DNA from: Anthostomella pinea
Lineage: Eukaryota; Ascomycota; Sordariomycetes; Xylariales; Xylariaceae
Length of the DNA stretch: 64,000 nt
Reading direction: 5' to 3'
Assembly (NCBI GenBank): GCA_963556695.1
Contig: CAUWAG010000003.1
Location: 5,146,001 to 5,210,000 of the forward strand
Part shown: piece by piece, positions 23,888 to 35,742 of the stretch
Position numbering within the stretch: the stretch's first letter is position 1
How the letters are laid out: each line of letters begins with the position of its first letter
Notes under the pieces: model-generated
Told to the model about the DNA's origin: nothing
The model's database searches: none
The model's input: only the letters and a program-made list of their open reading frames with translations
Made by a program: the position numbers and the translations under genes

Positions 23888-25202
23888 CTATATGGACTGG
23901 ATTCCGATATCACAGCCAGGGCTTAGACCCCTCTAGAACGGCTGTATGGACTTCTGGTTCCGGCTCTAGTCGCATGGCGGGTTCCGTTGGAATATATGGA
24001 TAGCGTCTCATGCGGCACGACTCGGCTGACGATGCCTCGTTACGAATGCTATGCGAGCGCAGCGTTGATATGTACGATTATACGATGAGACTCCCGAGGC
24101 CTTTTGCCCCCTTCCCCACATTCACCCCCCCAGCGAGCGAGCGAGCGAACTACCTACCACCTCCTGTCATTATAACCAGCCTCATCATCGACGAATCCAT
24201 AAACCGCCTCCTCATCTTCTGGTATCTTGTCCGAGCGATATTACAGTTTTGCATGTACGTTCCATCTCACAGCATAGTGCGGCCCTGCTGAGCGTTTCCC
24301 GTCTTGAATACGTTTTTCACCCTTTTCCATTTGTCGAGTATCCCGACTCAAACCATTGCGCGGAGCGATTTTACTTCGTCCTAGAGGGGGAGGAGGAGGT
24401 GTTCATAATGATACCACGGGAGAGTGAAGGACGTGTATGTTGCGGGCATAGAGCGGCACTTTGAAGTTTACGTACAGTACAATAGTCGTAATTCACGTAA
24501 TGGACGAGTTGCGTACTTGGTGACGCTTTGCTGGTATTGACATCTGGTTCCTTCCCTTCTTGCAACTGTGTTTTGCTGGCCTCGGTGTCTGATGGAGTCT
24601 ATGGGAGGGAGCCTTATTGGTCAGTCAGCCTGGCTCATTCGTCAGGGGTATCGATCGTGTCCTGACAGGATACTTAGGCACCGGGTAGGGGTAATGATAT
24701 GGGCTATAGGTTGCTGCTGCTCAAGGCGATGGTTGTTTCAAACATGCATCGGCGAATGTCCGGTAGGCGGGAAGAAAGACCCAAAGACAAGGAGAAAGAC
24801 AAGAAACAGGCCACACTCGCGATATCAGGCCTGCTGGCCTGTAAAGTTGTTGGGCGTTTTGATCAGTATGTGAGACTCGATCAAGCTGCTTGAAACTCAT
24901 CTACACCACGAACACACGTCCATGCGAGTGCAGTGAAGCGCCTCATTCATTCATCTACTACCGATCTATCTCGTCCAGTTTGTCCCAGTATGAACGAATG
25001 GAGAAGCTTCTGTGGCAGCCAGCTGAACCACGAGCACGAAGGGGAAAACAGCTAAGCCGCCCATACGAATACTGGTGACCGCCCCTATCTCCAAATGAAT
25101 GTGATGTGTATAATCAACAGCCAGCCAGCCAGCTACACACTCCTCAACAAACCTCCTCCCACCCAAATTTCGCAAATCAACCTACCTCAATGAAAGTCGG
25201 CT
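23888..25202. other. Convergent intergenic region
   Basis: 1.3 kb between the 3' ends of the serine-rich protein gene (+) and the Gly/Ala-rich gene (-). It holds a short GCGA repeat near 24131-24147 and a CAGC/CCAG tract near 25118-25132. I see no gene; the 101-codon frame at 24568 has no protein-like features. Confidence 0.6.
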
Positions 25203-25919
25203 TCAGACATGCTTCCCATACCGGAACATCTCCTCCTCCTCCTCATCGTCCTGCTGTGCACCATGTCCCTGATTCTGAACCGGAACCTGTCCCTGCCCCT
25301 GTCCCTCAACCTGAGCCTGATCCTTCTTATCCTTGACTCCAGCGCCCTCACGGTCTCCAGCCTGTGCGCTCTTCTGCGGCTTCGACGCCATCCGCCCGCG
25401 CACCTCGTCGATGTTATTCTGGAACTTACGGAGCGTGGCGGAGAGGCCGGTGGTGGTGCTGGTGGTGCTCTCCTTGCCCTCGCTTTCGACCTTCTCCCGC
25501 TTCGAGTCCTGGTCCTCGATGCCTTTGATGCCTTCGTCGTGGGCTCCTGCTCCAGCTCCCGCTCCCCCAGCTCCCGCTTTTCCAGCGCCCGCTCCAGCAC
25601 CTCCAGCTCCGGCTCCAGCACCTCCAGCACCTCCAGCATCGTAAGCTCCTGCTCCGGCACCTCCGGCTCCGGCTCCCCTAGCTCCCGCTCCCCCAGCTCC
25701 GGCACATCTAGCGCCCGCTCCTCCAGCTCCGAAGGACGTGTTGCCAGTGAATCCGGTAGTAGTGGCCTGCTGGGAAGTATCCATATCGTCTCCCTGATCG
25801 GTCACGTCCTTGTAGCCGTACGTGCCATAGCCCTGGGCGTTGTCGTTGGCCAGGGCGTCCGCGGCGGCGGTGCGCTGGGCCCTGGTGTCGGGCTTGGTCT
25901 TGCTGTTGGAGGCGTCCAT
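25203..25919 (-). CDS. Gly/Ala-rich low-complexity protein, unknown function
   Basis: Single-exon minus-strand frame of 238 residues from the ATG at 25919. An upstream in-frame ATG at 25979 would add 20 residues, but the stretch it adds is unlike the rest. The N-terminus MDASNSKTKPDTRAQRTAAA is polar. Residues about 64-128 are an almost pure Gly/Ala tract built from GAGGAGAGA-like units. A charged region follows with a putative short helix (LSATLRKFQNNIDEVRGRM). Then comes a Gln/Gly repeat (QAQVEGQGQGQVPVQNQGHG), and the protein ends in DDEEEEEMFRYGKHV. There is no signal peptide or membrane segment. I recognise no domain; a stress-related or intrinsically disordered protein is only a guess. 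The opposite strand is open over the same span, probably because of the GC-rich repeat. Confidence 0.6.
   Translation of the reverse strand: MDASNSKTKPDTRAQRTAAADALANDNAQGYGTYGYKDVTDQGDDMDTSQQATTTGFTGNTSFGAGGAGARCAGAGGAGARGAGAGGAGAGAYDAGGAGGAGAGAGGAGAGAGKAGAGGAGAGAGAHDEGIKGIEDQDSKREKVESEGKESTTSTTTGLSATLRKFQNNIDEVRGRMASKPQKSAQAGDREGAGVKDKKDQAQVEGQGQGQVPVQNQGHGAQQDDEEEEEMFRYGKHV
25415..25735. repeat. GC-rich imperfect repeat coding the Gly/Ala tract
   Basis: Many degenerate copies of a 6-9 base unit (GCTCC, GGCTCCA, GCACCTCCA on plus) encode the Gly/Ala run of the minus-strand protein. Such tracts vary in length between strains through slippage. Confidence 0.75.
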
Positions 25920-26649
25920 GATGGCGTCGTTGGTGAGTGTGGGTGTGCGAGTGGGTGCGTGCCTGTTGCGAATGGCCAAGTTGAGTAAGTGAGAAACGAG
26001 TCTTTTTCTGCCTGGTAGACGAGCTTGGTATCTTTCACTTGACGAGAGTCTGTAGCCAAAGGGAATTTGGGCTGAGTAAGAAAAGTTGGGCTGCCCGCCT
26101 TTTATCTTGCGATGGTAGACCTCCTCCCTCTGCCCTATGCCCCCATTGTGTAGTCCGTTGTCCTACACCAACGCCTGTGCTATCTGATTGCGTGGCCTCT
26201 CGATGGTGACGGCTGCTGTCGTGGTAAAGGTACCGGCAAATGGAAGGGCGAGGCTGTCTTCGCCTTGCGCGGGCAAGGATGGTACGGCCGTGGCATGTAC
26301 ACCCAATGAAGTGCCGAATCTCGTCATTGTGCGAGTCATTGTGTCGAGTCGGTGTTGGCGTCATAAGACGAGGCGTACCGTTTGGCAAGAGCGTCACGTA
26401 GCGGGCGGCAAGGCGAGCAATCGCACCCGTCGACGACGCGAATCAAGTGTCACGTCTCACCAGAGCGGGTTTCAGGACTAGGCTTCCAGAATGAGGGACG
26501 CATGCTGGTAGTCTATAGAAACAACGTGTATTGGTGAAGGGTATCTCGACTAGTCTGTACAAGAAAATAATATGCCAACGCGCGGTGGTACCAGTGAGGT
26601 GCCACTAGGCATACGTATGCAGGTACAGGTTTTGGTACAATCAGGACGT
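25920..26649. other. Intergenic region upstream of the Gly/Ala-rich gene
   Basis: 730 bases between the 3' end of the exchanger gene and the start of the Gly/Ala-rich gene, both on minus. It presumably holds the terminator of the first and the promoter of the second. No further gene seen. Confidence 0.6.
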
Positions 26650-29618
26650 CTAAGCGATTTCCTGCCAGAATCCGGTGACTTCTATCACGAGATTCAGAAC
26701 GGTGCTGACCGACCAAAGGGCAATGAGGCCCCAGCCAATCTTTCTGCTCATAACCCATTTGTTCATCGGCACGACAACGAGAAGGGCAAGTAACGTCACA
26801 AGCAACGCTATTGCTGAGACCATCAAAGTCCCGCTGACTTGTATGTGGTACGGCTTATACCGAAAGGCCTTTTCGGGATGCTTTGCCTTCCGTTTGTTGG
26901 CTGCATGGATCGTTTGATAGGCACCACCCAGGCCGACGCCGAGTAAGATATTCAACAGAGGCCCGCCAAAGCAGGCAGATCTAGAAGGATGTTAGTGACG
27001 CCATCATCTTGAGAGGTGCTAGCAGCAACGTACAAAGCCATTACCGGATACCCAAGTCTGGCCACCGTGATATCAGCAACTAAGTCCCCTACCGAGTTGC
27101 CCACGGCAAATATGGTGAGACCCAAGATAGCTTCCGATATGTCCAGGATCACTCCAAATGCTTTCAACACACCGACTACCTCACCTGCCACAGTAGAAAT
27201 CCAAGCAATTGAAATACAAAAGCCCAGGAAACAAAACATGAAGTGATACTTGGGCCGACGGGTAGGCGACGTAGTCATGAGTAGGATAGCAAGTAGCACC
27301 AGAGAACCCACAAGGGAGATCAAAAGTGCTCTTACAAGATGCTTGATAGGTCGCTCCAGCTCTTCAGCCATGTTTGCCCACACCACGAGCACACAGAACG
27401 CCGGGCCCACGAAGATCTGTAGAATCAACAGCCAGCGGTTCCACCCATGTTCTTCCTCCTGCAGCGTTGAGTTGTCCTGGTCTGATACCGAAACAGGCTT
27501 AGAAGGTTGTATGTTCAGCGAAGGAAGCGATGAAGCAGAGTGAGCCTGATTATATGGCGGTGTGTCATTGGGGCTGTCCAAGGTAATGAGGGCCGGCGAA
27601 GGGCTGCGACTCGATGCTCTGGATATCGTGCTGCGTCTATACCGCTGCCACTCTGTCTCGGGTTCAATAGACCCTTCCGATTCGTAGGATACTGCTGCTG
27701 CCGTGTTCCCCAGGTGACCTGTTGCTGGTTGCTCTACAATGCTGTCACCAGACTCCTCGTCGTCGGTGGTGTCGCTTTCCACCACCGGCAATGTGATTAC
27801 CAGCAGAAAGATAGTCGGTACGGAAATGACACTGATCAGCTTGTCCCATATGCTCTTGTTCCGCCACCCCTGCAGTGTAGGGAACAAGGTATTCAGCAAG
27901 ACGTGGGGTGCTGGTAGCACCTGATAAGGCCACCATTTGACCGGTCTTGTATCTGCGCGCGCAATCATGCTCGGGAATTGTGGATTTCGCTCATCAGCAG
28001 GTGTTGGGAGCATGAAATGCGGCGGCTCTTGCGCATTTGGAGTCATAACAAGGGGCGAGTCAGTATATCCCGGGAAGGGAGAGAGATGCGGCGATGGCCT
28101 CTCAGTAGCAGGCGAACTGGGTATGCTAAGTCTGTGCAACAGTGGTGATGAGGGCTGGGACTTGTCTCCTGTAACATCGGTCTCTGTCGGGCGACTGCCC
28201 ATGAAATCGTTCGGAGGAGGAGCCAACTTTCCGCCGATCGTGTGAGGGCTAGGAGCTCCTATCTCGTCTTCTATCGACCTTCGGGCCACGAGGTCGGCAT
28301 CAAAAGTTGGCGGAATGGCGCCGGAGGATTGTGCACGACTTCTAGACGCAGACGATCGACCGGTAAGGGCTTCCACTGTTTGTGCGCTATACGCGCTTCT
28401 GGTCCCTCCAACCAAAACTCCCTGGCCAGGCCTAAGGCGATCGGCAGAATGGCTACGAGCAGTGATTGGTCTCATACGAACGTTGCCTTCCCTCTGCAAC
28501 GATGATAGTACTGCTCTGAACTCGAGAGCACCGACCAGGCTGGGCCGTATGGGGGTGATGGTTGTGGTGCTTCTTCTCCCACGCGGGCGAGTCACTCGCA
28601 TACTGCTAGCCACTTCCGCAGCAACATGCTGACGACGGTCCGCCTCGTCAACCTCGTCCTCGTCGGCGGGACCAATCTCAATGCGTGGCCCTCGCTCCAG
28701 CATCCCAATGTCTACTGTGGCGGGCCCACGTCCTGCTGAAACAGTGGTGTCTTCATTGTCAGGGTCATCTCGGTAGGGTTCCAGCTCGTCGTTGACCCTA
28801 TCACCTGCAGGCGCAAAGAAATGTCCTCGTGCTGCGTCTTCCTTGGCCTTCCGGGCGTTTCTCCTTTTGACGAATGCGTGCCAGCCGACGACGAAGATGA
28901 CGTAAAAAGCGTAGAAGCCAATCATGACACAGCATTCCCATAGGTGGATGTTCCCATCGGCTAGAAAACCCATGGTAAAGCCCACGGCTACGATGAAGAA
29001 GCAGATATCTCGCACAAAGGTGGTCTTGCTGACCTTGAACTCGTGCACCAGAGCCATGGAGCCGGCAACGACAGACGTGATGAAGCCAGCAGCACCGATC
29101 AACTCGCCCACAGCCATACTCCCGCTGTTGGAGCTCATGGCAGCGAAGGTGCTGAAGACATCCGGTGACCCATTTCCGAAGGCCAGGAAGGTGACACCAG
29201 CCAGACTCTCGCTCAGACCAAGGATGGTGGCGATGGTGCTCAGGTTGACGCTGAAGAAGTCGCTCGCAGCAATGCCGATAGTGGTGAACAGCAGCCCCAG
29301 CCAAGAGACCAGTATGATAAATGCGACTGGCTGGGCATGGCCTAGGTTGCAGTAGTAGAGGGTCAGGTACTCGAGAAGACCAGCTTCGTCATCGTGACAG
29401 TTGCGCTTAACAAAGGCGCATTTGTCGTGGGCATTGTGAACCAAGCGGCAGTCCTCGCCGGACCGCGCGACCAGGCTTTGCTGCTCCTGGCGGTGCACCG
29501 ACGGCCCCTTGATGAAGAGAGAGTAGACGGCGAATAGGCTGAGGAGGAAGACGGTGGTGTAGAATGGGCGAGAGCTGAAGCTCCTCCTCCTTTGCCCATG
29601 CGCGACCTGGCTCTGCAT
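26650..29618 (-). CDS. Sodium/calcium exchanger family membrane protein (NCKX6/NCLX-like)
   Basis: Two exons, 29618-27034 and 26980-26650, joined across a 53-nt intron (GTACGT...TAG), give 971 residues. The join restores MALSACFGGPLLNILLGVG, which is broken in the unspliced frame. The protein has two clusters of transmembrane helices around a ~400-residue hydrophilic Ser/Arg/Pro-rich loop. The first alpha repeat contains GNGSPDVFS (148-156) and the second GNSVGDLVAD (840-849), the ion-binding signatures of cation/Ca2+ exchangers. The nearest group I recall is yeast YDL206W and animal NCKX6/NCLX. These exchange Ca2+ for Na+ or other cations across an internal membrane; location in fungi (vacuole, mitochondrion or ER) is not shown by the sequence. 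A hydrophobic segment at about 20-35 may be a signal anchor. It is divergent from the condensin gene. Confidence 0.92.
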
Positions 29619-30408
29619 CTTGGTGGGCTGGTGGGTGGATGTGCGGGTATGTCAGAACGCCATGACCAGCGCGCGCAGGCGGTAGCAATATGCAGAACTC
29701 AAGCGGGAGAGATGTCAGAGTGAATATCTTACGGATGTTGTTTTGATAAGAGAAGTTGTCCAGAGCAGCCAAGGAACAATGAATTGGATGCAGGTTGAAG
29801 TCGACCTCCAGCTTGGCATCGATAGCGAAGAAGCTTGAAACTACCAGGTCACACTCTGACACTGCACAGCGCTGTTGCCACGCTACCAGGGAATCAAGGA
29901 AGCCCGGAGCTGCGACGACTGCAGCGTACGCATCTACCTCTCAAGTTGCTCCGTGGCGTCCGTACCAGAGCAAATGCCACTGACGGGAGCTCAGTCTTGG
30001 CCACCTACCTTAGTGACGTTATGATGTATTTATTGACTACACCTGCAGCACGGGCGGCCTCATCAAGGTTCGCTGCTAATGATTCCCTGGGACTGGGAGC
30101 TCATACGGTAGGTAGCTTTGAGCTCTGCCCGTGCCAAACTCGATGGTTGCCCCACTGCAAATAAGGTAGCCACGTGGGGATAACCTAAGCCACAGCATGA
30201 GCCGGGCAGTCGGGCAGTCGGGCAGTCGGACTTTACCCTGCCCGTACACAGTAACCGAGCTTCTGCGAAGAGGGGCTAGCGCCGTTTCCATTGTTTACTT
30301 GCACAGGTTGGAGTTGTGCCATGCTCACGACGCGACCAGCTCGTGCTTCGCCCTGCTATCAAACAACCTCACCACAACCTTATTACCATCCGCGCCAGAA
30401 ACTCGACC
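29619..30408. promoter_or_regulatory. Divergent promoter region shared by exchanger and condensin genes
   Basis: 790 bases separate the two opposing start codons, so promoters of both genes lie here. Three tandem copies of CGGGCAGT are at about 30203-30229. No TATA box is convincing. Which sites serve which gene cannot be told from sequence. Confidence 0.6.
30203..30229. repeat. CGGGCAGT triplicate in the divergent promoter
   Basis: Three head-to-tail copies of the octamer CGGGCAGT, about 180 bp upstream of the condensin start codon. It could be a binding-site array or a simple repeat. Confidence 0.7.
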
Positions 30409-33144
30409 ATGCCTCGGGTCGCTCAGGGTCCTCGTGCGAGCGCCAGCAGCAGAACAGCGTCTGCCTCTACCGCCTCCCCCTTCAAGTCCCCGTTAAAGTA
30501 AGTCGACAACATCCCCGTTATTTACCTTTTGTGCCCGCTTGCGCCCGCCCGGCAACCAAATCTCACCGCCTGCAGGATCCCACTGAACGACGACGCCCGC
30601 GAGAAGAAAGGCCGGCTTCAATCCCGCAAAGTCCTCTACGAGAAACAGATCAACGAACTGCAGGCGGCTGCTGCTACGCCTGCGAAGAAAGGCGGCGTCA
30701 GACTGGCCGATATCGAGAATGCGTCTCCCCGCTCGAACCCGCGCACGCCGCGACGCGGGGGGGATGACGATGACGAGGTTTTCGTCGTGGGCAGCGGCGT
30801 GACCCCGATGAAGCGTGTACCCATCCTGGCCAACTTCGAAGAATGGATGAAGATGGCCACCGACAACAAAATCAATGCCGCCAACTCGTGGAACTTTGCC
30901 CTGATCGACTACTTTCACGACATGTCGCTGCTGAAGGACGGGGATGGAGTCAACTTTCAGCGAGCCAGTTGCACCCTGGATGGATGTGTCAAGATCTATA
31001 CGAGCAGAGTCGACAGCGTTGCCACCGAGACGGGCAAGCTTCTGAGCGGTCTGGCAGACAGCAATTCCAAGAAGAAGGACAAGGACGGCGAAGCAGACGG
31101 CGAGGAGAGTGAAGAAGAAGTTGACGAGGATGGCAACGTGGTCAAGAAGAAGTCCAAGAGACGTGTACGTTCCCCCCAAGCCGCCCTTGTATCAATCTAT
31201 GACTAACCGCTCGGTAGCAACGATCGTCTGAGGCGACATTGGCCCCGTCGTTTGCTTCGCTGCAGCTGAAAAAGTTTGACACCGAGTTTGCAGTCGATCC
31301 GCTGTTCAAGAAAGCCTCCGCAGACTTCGACGAGGGTGGCGCCAAGGGTCTCTTACTAAATCATCTGATGATCGATGGCCAAGGCCGTATTGTCTTCGAC
31401 AGCAGTGACGACGCCAACGACAAGTCGGCAGACGGCCTTAAACCGTGGAGGCGAGAGGACACCATTCCAGAGGAGGGAGAAGGGGAAGAGGACGAAGACC
31501 ACGAAGCAGACATAACCAAGCAATTGGAAGGGAGCGATGAAGAAGAGGAAGTGGAGATCGACATCGGCGCGCTTGGAGACCGCTTCTTCACTGACCTAGG
31601 TCGGCTCGACGAGCAAGACATCTGCCCATCGCTCAAGACTTTTGATCTGGGCAACCCTTCGGGCTCCCTGGATATCCCATTTTTGCGTGCCTCGGAGAAT
31701 GACGACGAGGACGAGGACGAAGACGGTCCTGGCGGAGCTGGCAACAAGTCCGGCATGTTTATTGACGAAGACAACCCCGCGGGTTTTGACGACATGATTG
31801 CTATGGGCGGCTTCGATATTGGCGAAGTTGCATTTGGCGAGGGTGGTGAGGCCTGGGCAAAGGAAGCCGCGTTAGAGCCTCAAATGCGACCCTACAACGT
31901 CGGCCTTGACGATGGGGTGCCCGGAGGCGATGGTGCTGACGGCATGGATGACGAGAATGGCGATTACGTGGTATCCATGAACCGTTCCAAGAACGGCGAC
32001 CAGATGCACGAAGACATCCTTGGGTACTTCGACCAAGCTCTCCAGAAGAACTGGTCTGGACCAGAGCACTGGCGGATAAGGAAGATCAAGGATGCCAGCA
32101 AGCCGGAGACAGCCGCACGGCAACGCAAGGAGAAAGAGCCTTTCGAGATTGATTTTGCCTCCCCTTTGGACTTTAAGATGGCCGAGACTATCTTTACGCC
32201 GGCAACAAGCAACGCGACCATTTCCCTTGCAAAGAAAGACTGGAAGTCGAAGACGCGAAACCTCCTCCCTGATGATAAGCACTTCAACTCTCAGCAGCTT
32301 CTAAGCCTCTTCCTCAAGCCTAAGGCCCGCATGAGTAGTCGTCGTGCACGTTTTGGTAGCAAGATTGGCGCGTTCGGCAACGCCGAGCAGCAGGACAATG
32401 CGCATGCGGGTGATATGGATGAAGCGTTCTGGGCGCAGAAGGAGTCCCTGCAGAGCACCGAAGAGGATGCAGCACTCCCCCAGGGCGACTACGACGCCAA
32501 TTTCTTTGATGATGAAATGCCGCTTCCGGGTGGTGGTATGCTGGACGATGATGACGACCTGGAGTTCGCCGACGCCAGGGATCATTTCTCTCCAGGTGTC
32601 GATGCGCCTCCTACCGAAGCCATCGGCATCACCGCCATGCTGGACGGTGGCATGACTACGGGCGGTTTCGGTACACAGCTAGTCACATCAACCCGGCGAT
32701 TGAGGCCTGAATATGTGCAATACGCACGGGTTGCCAAGAAGGTCAACATCCATCGGCTAAAGGAAGAAATTTGGAAAGGCATGGGGGCTTTGGACACCCA
32801 TGACGTAAGGAATACCTACAAAGACCCCTACCTTGTAGTTTTTCGATTATCTTGACTGACATTGAATACAGGAGGAACCTGATCGTTCGAGACTACCGAC
32901 TCCCCCAACCGAGGAGGACGTCATGACACAAAAGGCCCAGGAGCCTACACTGAAGTTTACCAACGTCATGAACAACTTGCAGTCTGTCTACCCCAAGTCG
33001 ACCATGGACGACATCTCAACGAGTTTCTGCTTCATTTGCCTGTTGCACTTGGCCAACGAGAAAGGCCTGGTTATTGATAATACGCCCGAGCTGCTCGAGC
33101 TCGACATCCGCAAAGATTGGAAGGCCGAGGTCACTGAGGGATGA
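30409..33144 (+). CDS. BRN1: Condensin complex subunit 2 (kleisin, Barren/CAP-H)
   Basis: Four exons: 30409-30497, 30576-31164, 31218-32804 and 32872-33144. All introns are GT-AG and all phases match, giving 845 residues. The N-terminus is basic and Ser-rich. The conserved kleisin N-domain follows: IPLNDDAREKKGRLQSRKVL, then ANFEEWMKMATDNKINAANSW, FQRASCTLDGCVKIYTSRVD and FDTEFAVDPLFKKASADFDE. Acidic stretches fill the middle, and a block IDFASPLDFKMAETIF with YFDQALQKNWSGPEHWRI is typical of Barren proteins. The C-terminus (STSFCFICLLHLANEKGLVI) is the winged-helix part that closes the ring on the SMC head. Condensin compacts chromosomes in mitosis and acts in the nucleus. Length is slightly above yeast Brn1 because of acidic insertions. 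Confidence 0.96.
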
Positions 33145-35742
33145 TTGGTGCCTACCCACCCACCACTGGCCATTGTATATGGGCAAGTTGGACGATACAG
33201 TCCTGTATGATTGATGGATGATGACCGGAGTCAGGTGGCATTGGAGCGCGTCGTGTGAGGTTCAGCTGCCCTCAGATACCCGCACCTGTGGTCGGCGCAT
33301 CACTTGTTTTGGTAGAGGAACGGGATGAATAAATATACAAAACGGACTTGTACCCGACCCTCCTGCCTTGTGTCTCGTTTTTCTTGAAATTATCAGGCAT
33401 TTTGAGTCTCCGGTTTCACCGTATGTCTGTCTATATTGTGCGCGCCCAGTGTACATCCAGATGCTTTGTATCACCGCTGGGTCTGCCTTAGGTTTATCAA
33501 CTCTTCTTTTGCCCTCGCCGCGGTATGTTGTCACGAGGCCAAGATGCCGCGCATCTTGTCGGGCGGTTATGATGCTTAGTGCTGGGTAAACGTCGCCTTC
33601 ACCTGATCGGCTGATCGCTGGCTCACTACCTACATAACCACCACACTCTACCTCGCCAGGTCAATACACGTGGAATGTGCTACTAAATTGAGACGTCTGC
33701 CAGCCACACACGCATGTGGCCCATAAGTCAACATGCCATGGGATGTCTTCCTTCCTCTCTGATATTAACCCGGGGCTCGGGCTCGTTCGTAAGGGCGGTC
33801 ATCTATCTGCCCAAACGGACTTGACTTACGAGGAGGTCGCACCAGCCAGCACCTGGCGACAGACAATACGCCCAGCCGAATCTACCTGACGTTACGTGTG
33901 CCATAAGGTATCGAGCCCCCATGGTGGTGTCCGAGATCTCTAGCAGCTGGTCACTGCACCTTAAGTAAGTAATCTACCGCGGTTTCGAATACAGGGAATA
34001 TGGGTGGGTGGGAGGTCAGGTCCCGCCTGTGATGGTGCCTAGCCACCTAGCCACCACCATTGGCCCCGGTCCCCGTCACGTGCAAGTCGCATGACCTGGT
34101 CAACGTTGCTCCGTAGCCGAATTGCGGGGCGGTCGCTTAGATCTATCCCACCAGCCAATTTGGCTGCGGGTCAAGATCTTTTCCTTCCCCACCAGATGAT
34201 TTTCATACGTATACAGTAATTGGATTCATTGCGCTTCTACTTCGTAATACGGATCGTGACACCGCCCCGATGTAACTGCCTGCTTAACCTACACATAAAC
34301 CAGCCAGTGAAAAGGAGAATGAATTCAAGTTAGACAAGTGGGTGGGAGAACACATCCCCGAGTTTGCAAACCCTATCTTAATCATCTACCTACCTACCTG
34401 GCTTAGACTACCTTACCTAAGCCGCCGTAACCAAAACAAGAAACCTGAATAACCAACCACCTACGGTAGTCACTGCTGATTCCACTGCGAAATCATTATC
34501 ACCTACCTCATCCGCTTGATATTAGATGGAACGGAAAACGGAAGTCCCGAAAGCAGGCTTACTTAGCAACTTGAGGTACTCGAGCTACATAGGTATCTTA
34601 CTCACGTAGCCAGAGCCGAGTCCCATCAAGGAGTCAGTCAGTCTGCCTGCCCGTCCGTCATTCATGTTTGCGTGTACCATGCTCAGCACCGCTAGAATAG
34701 ACGCTCATTTCGACGTGCCCGGAGTGGGCAGGCTAAATACATGACAGTAATACAACACAATTCGGGTGAGTAGGGGTAAGTGAGTACTTCCCACCTATAT
34801 GGATGCAAAATCAGTATATTTGCAAATGCGGCCGGTACTGAATCTCAGGTAGAACTTCCATCCACAGTGTCACATTGCCCTGTCTTGCCATGAAAGTGCG
34901 TGTTTTGGAATCATCAGATCATTCAAGATGCATTTTCCCGTTCGCCTCGAGTTCCCATATATATATATATATCCTGGACCATGGCTGGTCGCTGCCGTGC
35001 CATGCCATGCCATATCAGACCCCGACCCGCCCGGCATTTTTTTCCTGCAACGGGCAATGAGAAGTTCGCCCGTACAAGAGCGTACAGATAGCTTCGGCAG
35101 TCCTCTTTGGGACCCGGCCGACTAACCCGTCTGGCCCATATAGAGCCCATACAGTCAAATCATTTGTAAACAAAGCAAATGGACTTCGTCGTGCGAACCC
35201 ACAAGGGAACCTCCCGAAAACACACTGAGAAACCGCCCAGGCCTGCGCCATACGCAATGCAACGCCGTCAAACGCCGTTTTCACCATCGCCCATCTCGCC
35301 TGCCTGTGATGCCAGATGCGGGCATCTACCGAGTCGACTCACATGATATCAATTCCGCCAACTCCATTACCAAGATATCCATGTAGCGACTTCGACTGTC
35401 ATGGGTATCAAAAAAGGTAAATCTGAAAATCCGAGAATACTTCTCATCTCGACTGTAGGTGTTTCGACGAGGAAGGAGGTTATCTTTCTCTTGCACGCTG
35501 TAAACATCGAAGCGGTGTCGCATGATCGTGTTTATGCCCGGAATAAGTATGTGGACAAATGTTTCAGGGGCGAAGGACAATTCGCCTGTTTCATTGGGGT
35601 GCCGTACAAACTGTTGCCTGTCGTACAGGCCGGGAACAGGAAGTGTATGGCCAATATTTCGTTGAAGGCGAGCACGTGATACAGGTACAAGACCCGATGG
35701 CTAAGGAAGAAATGATCGTGTCTTGTCTTGACATGGAGTCAA
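33145..35742. other. 2.6-kb convergent intergenic region
   Basis: Lies between the 3' ends of the condensin gene (+) and the SAM/HMG gene (-). It contains an (AT)8 run at 34957-34972 and an ACCTACCTACC tract at 34386-34400. Frames at 34875-35150 and 35401-35679 are short and unconvincing. No gene called. Confidence 0.6.
34957..34972. repeat. (AT)n microsatellite
   Basis: Eight AT dinucleotides in the convergent intergenic region. Confidence 0.9.

Noticed and set aside
25209..25988. 259-codon Leu/Ser-rich frame on plus
   Set aside because: Mirror image of the Gly/Ala-rich minus-strand gene; its periodic Leu/Ser content is what the complement of that repeat would give.
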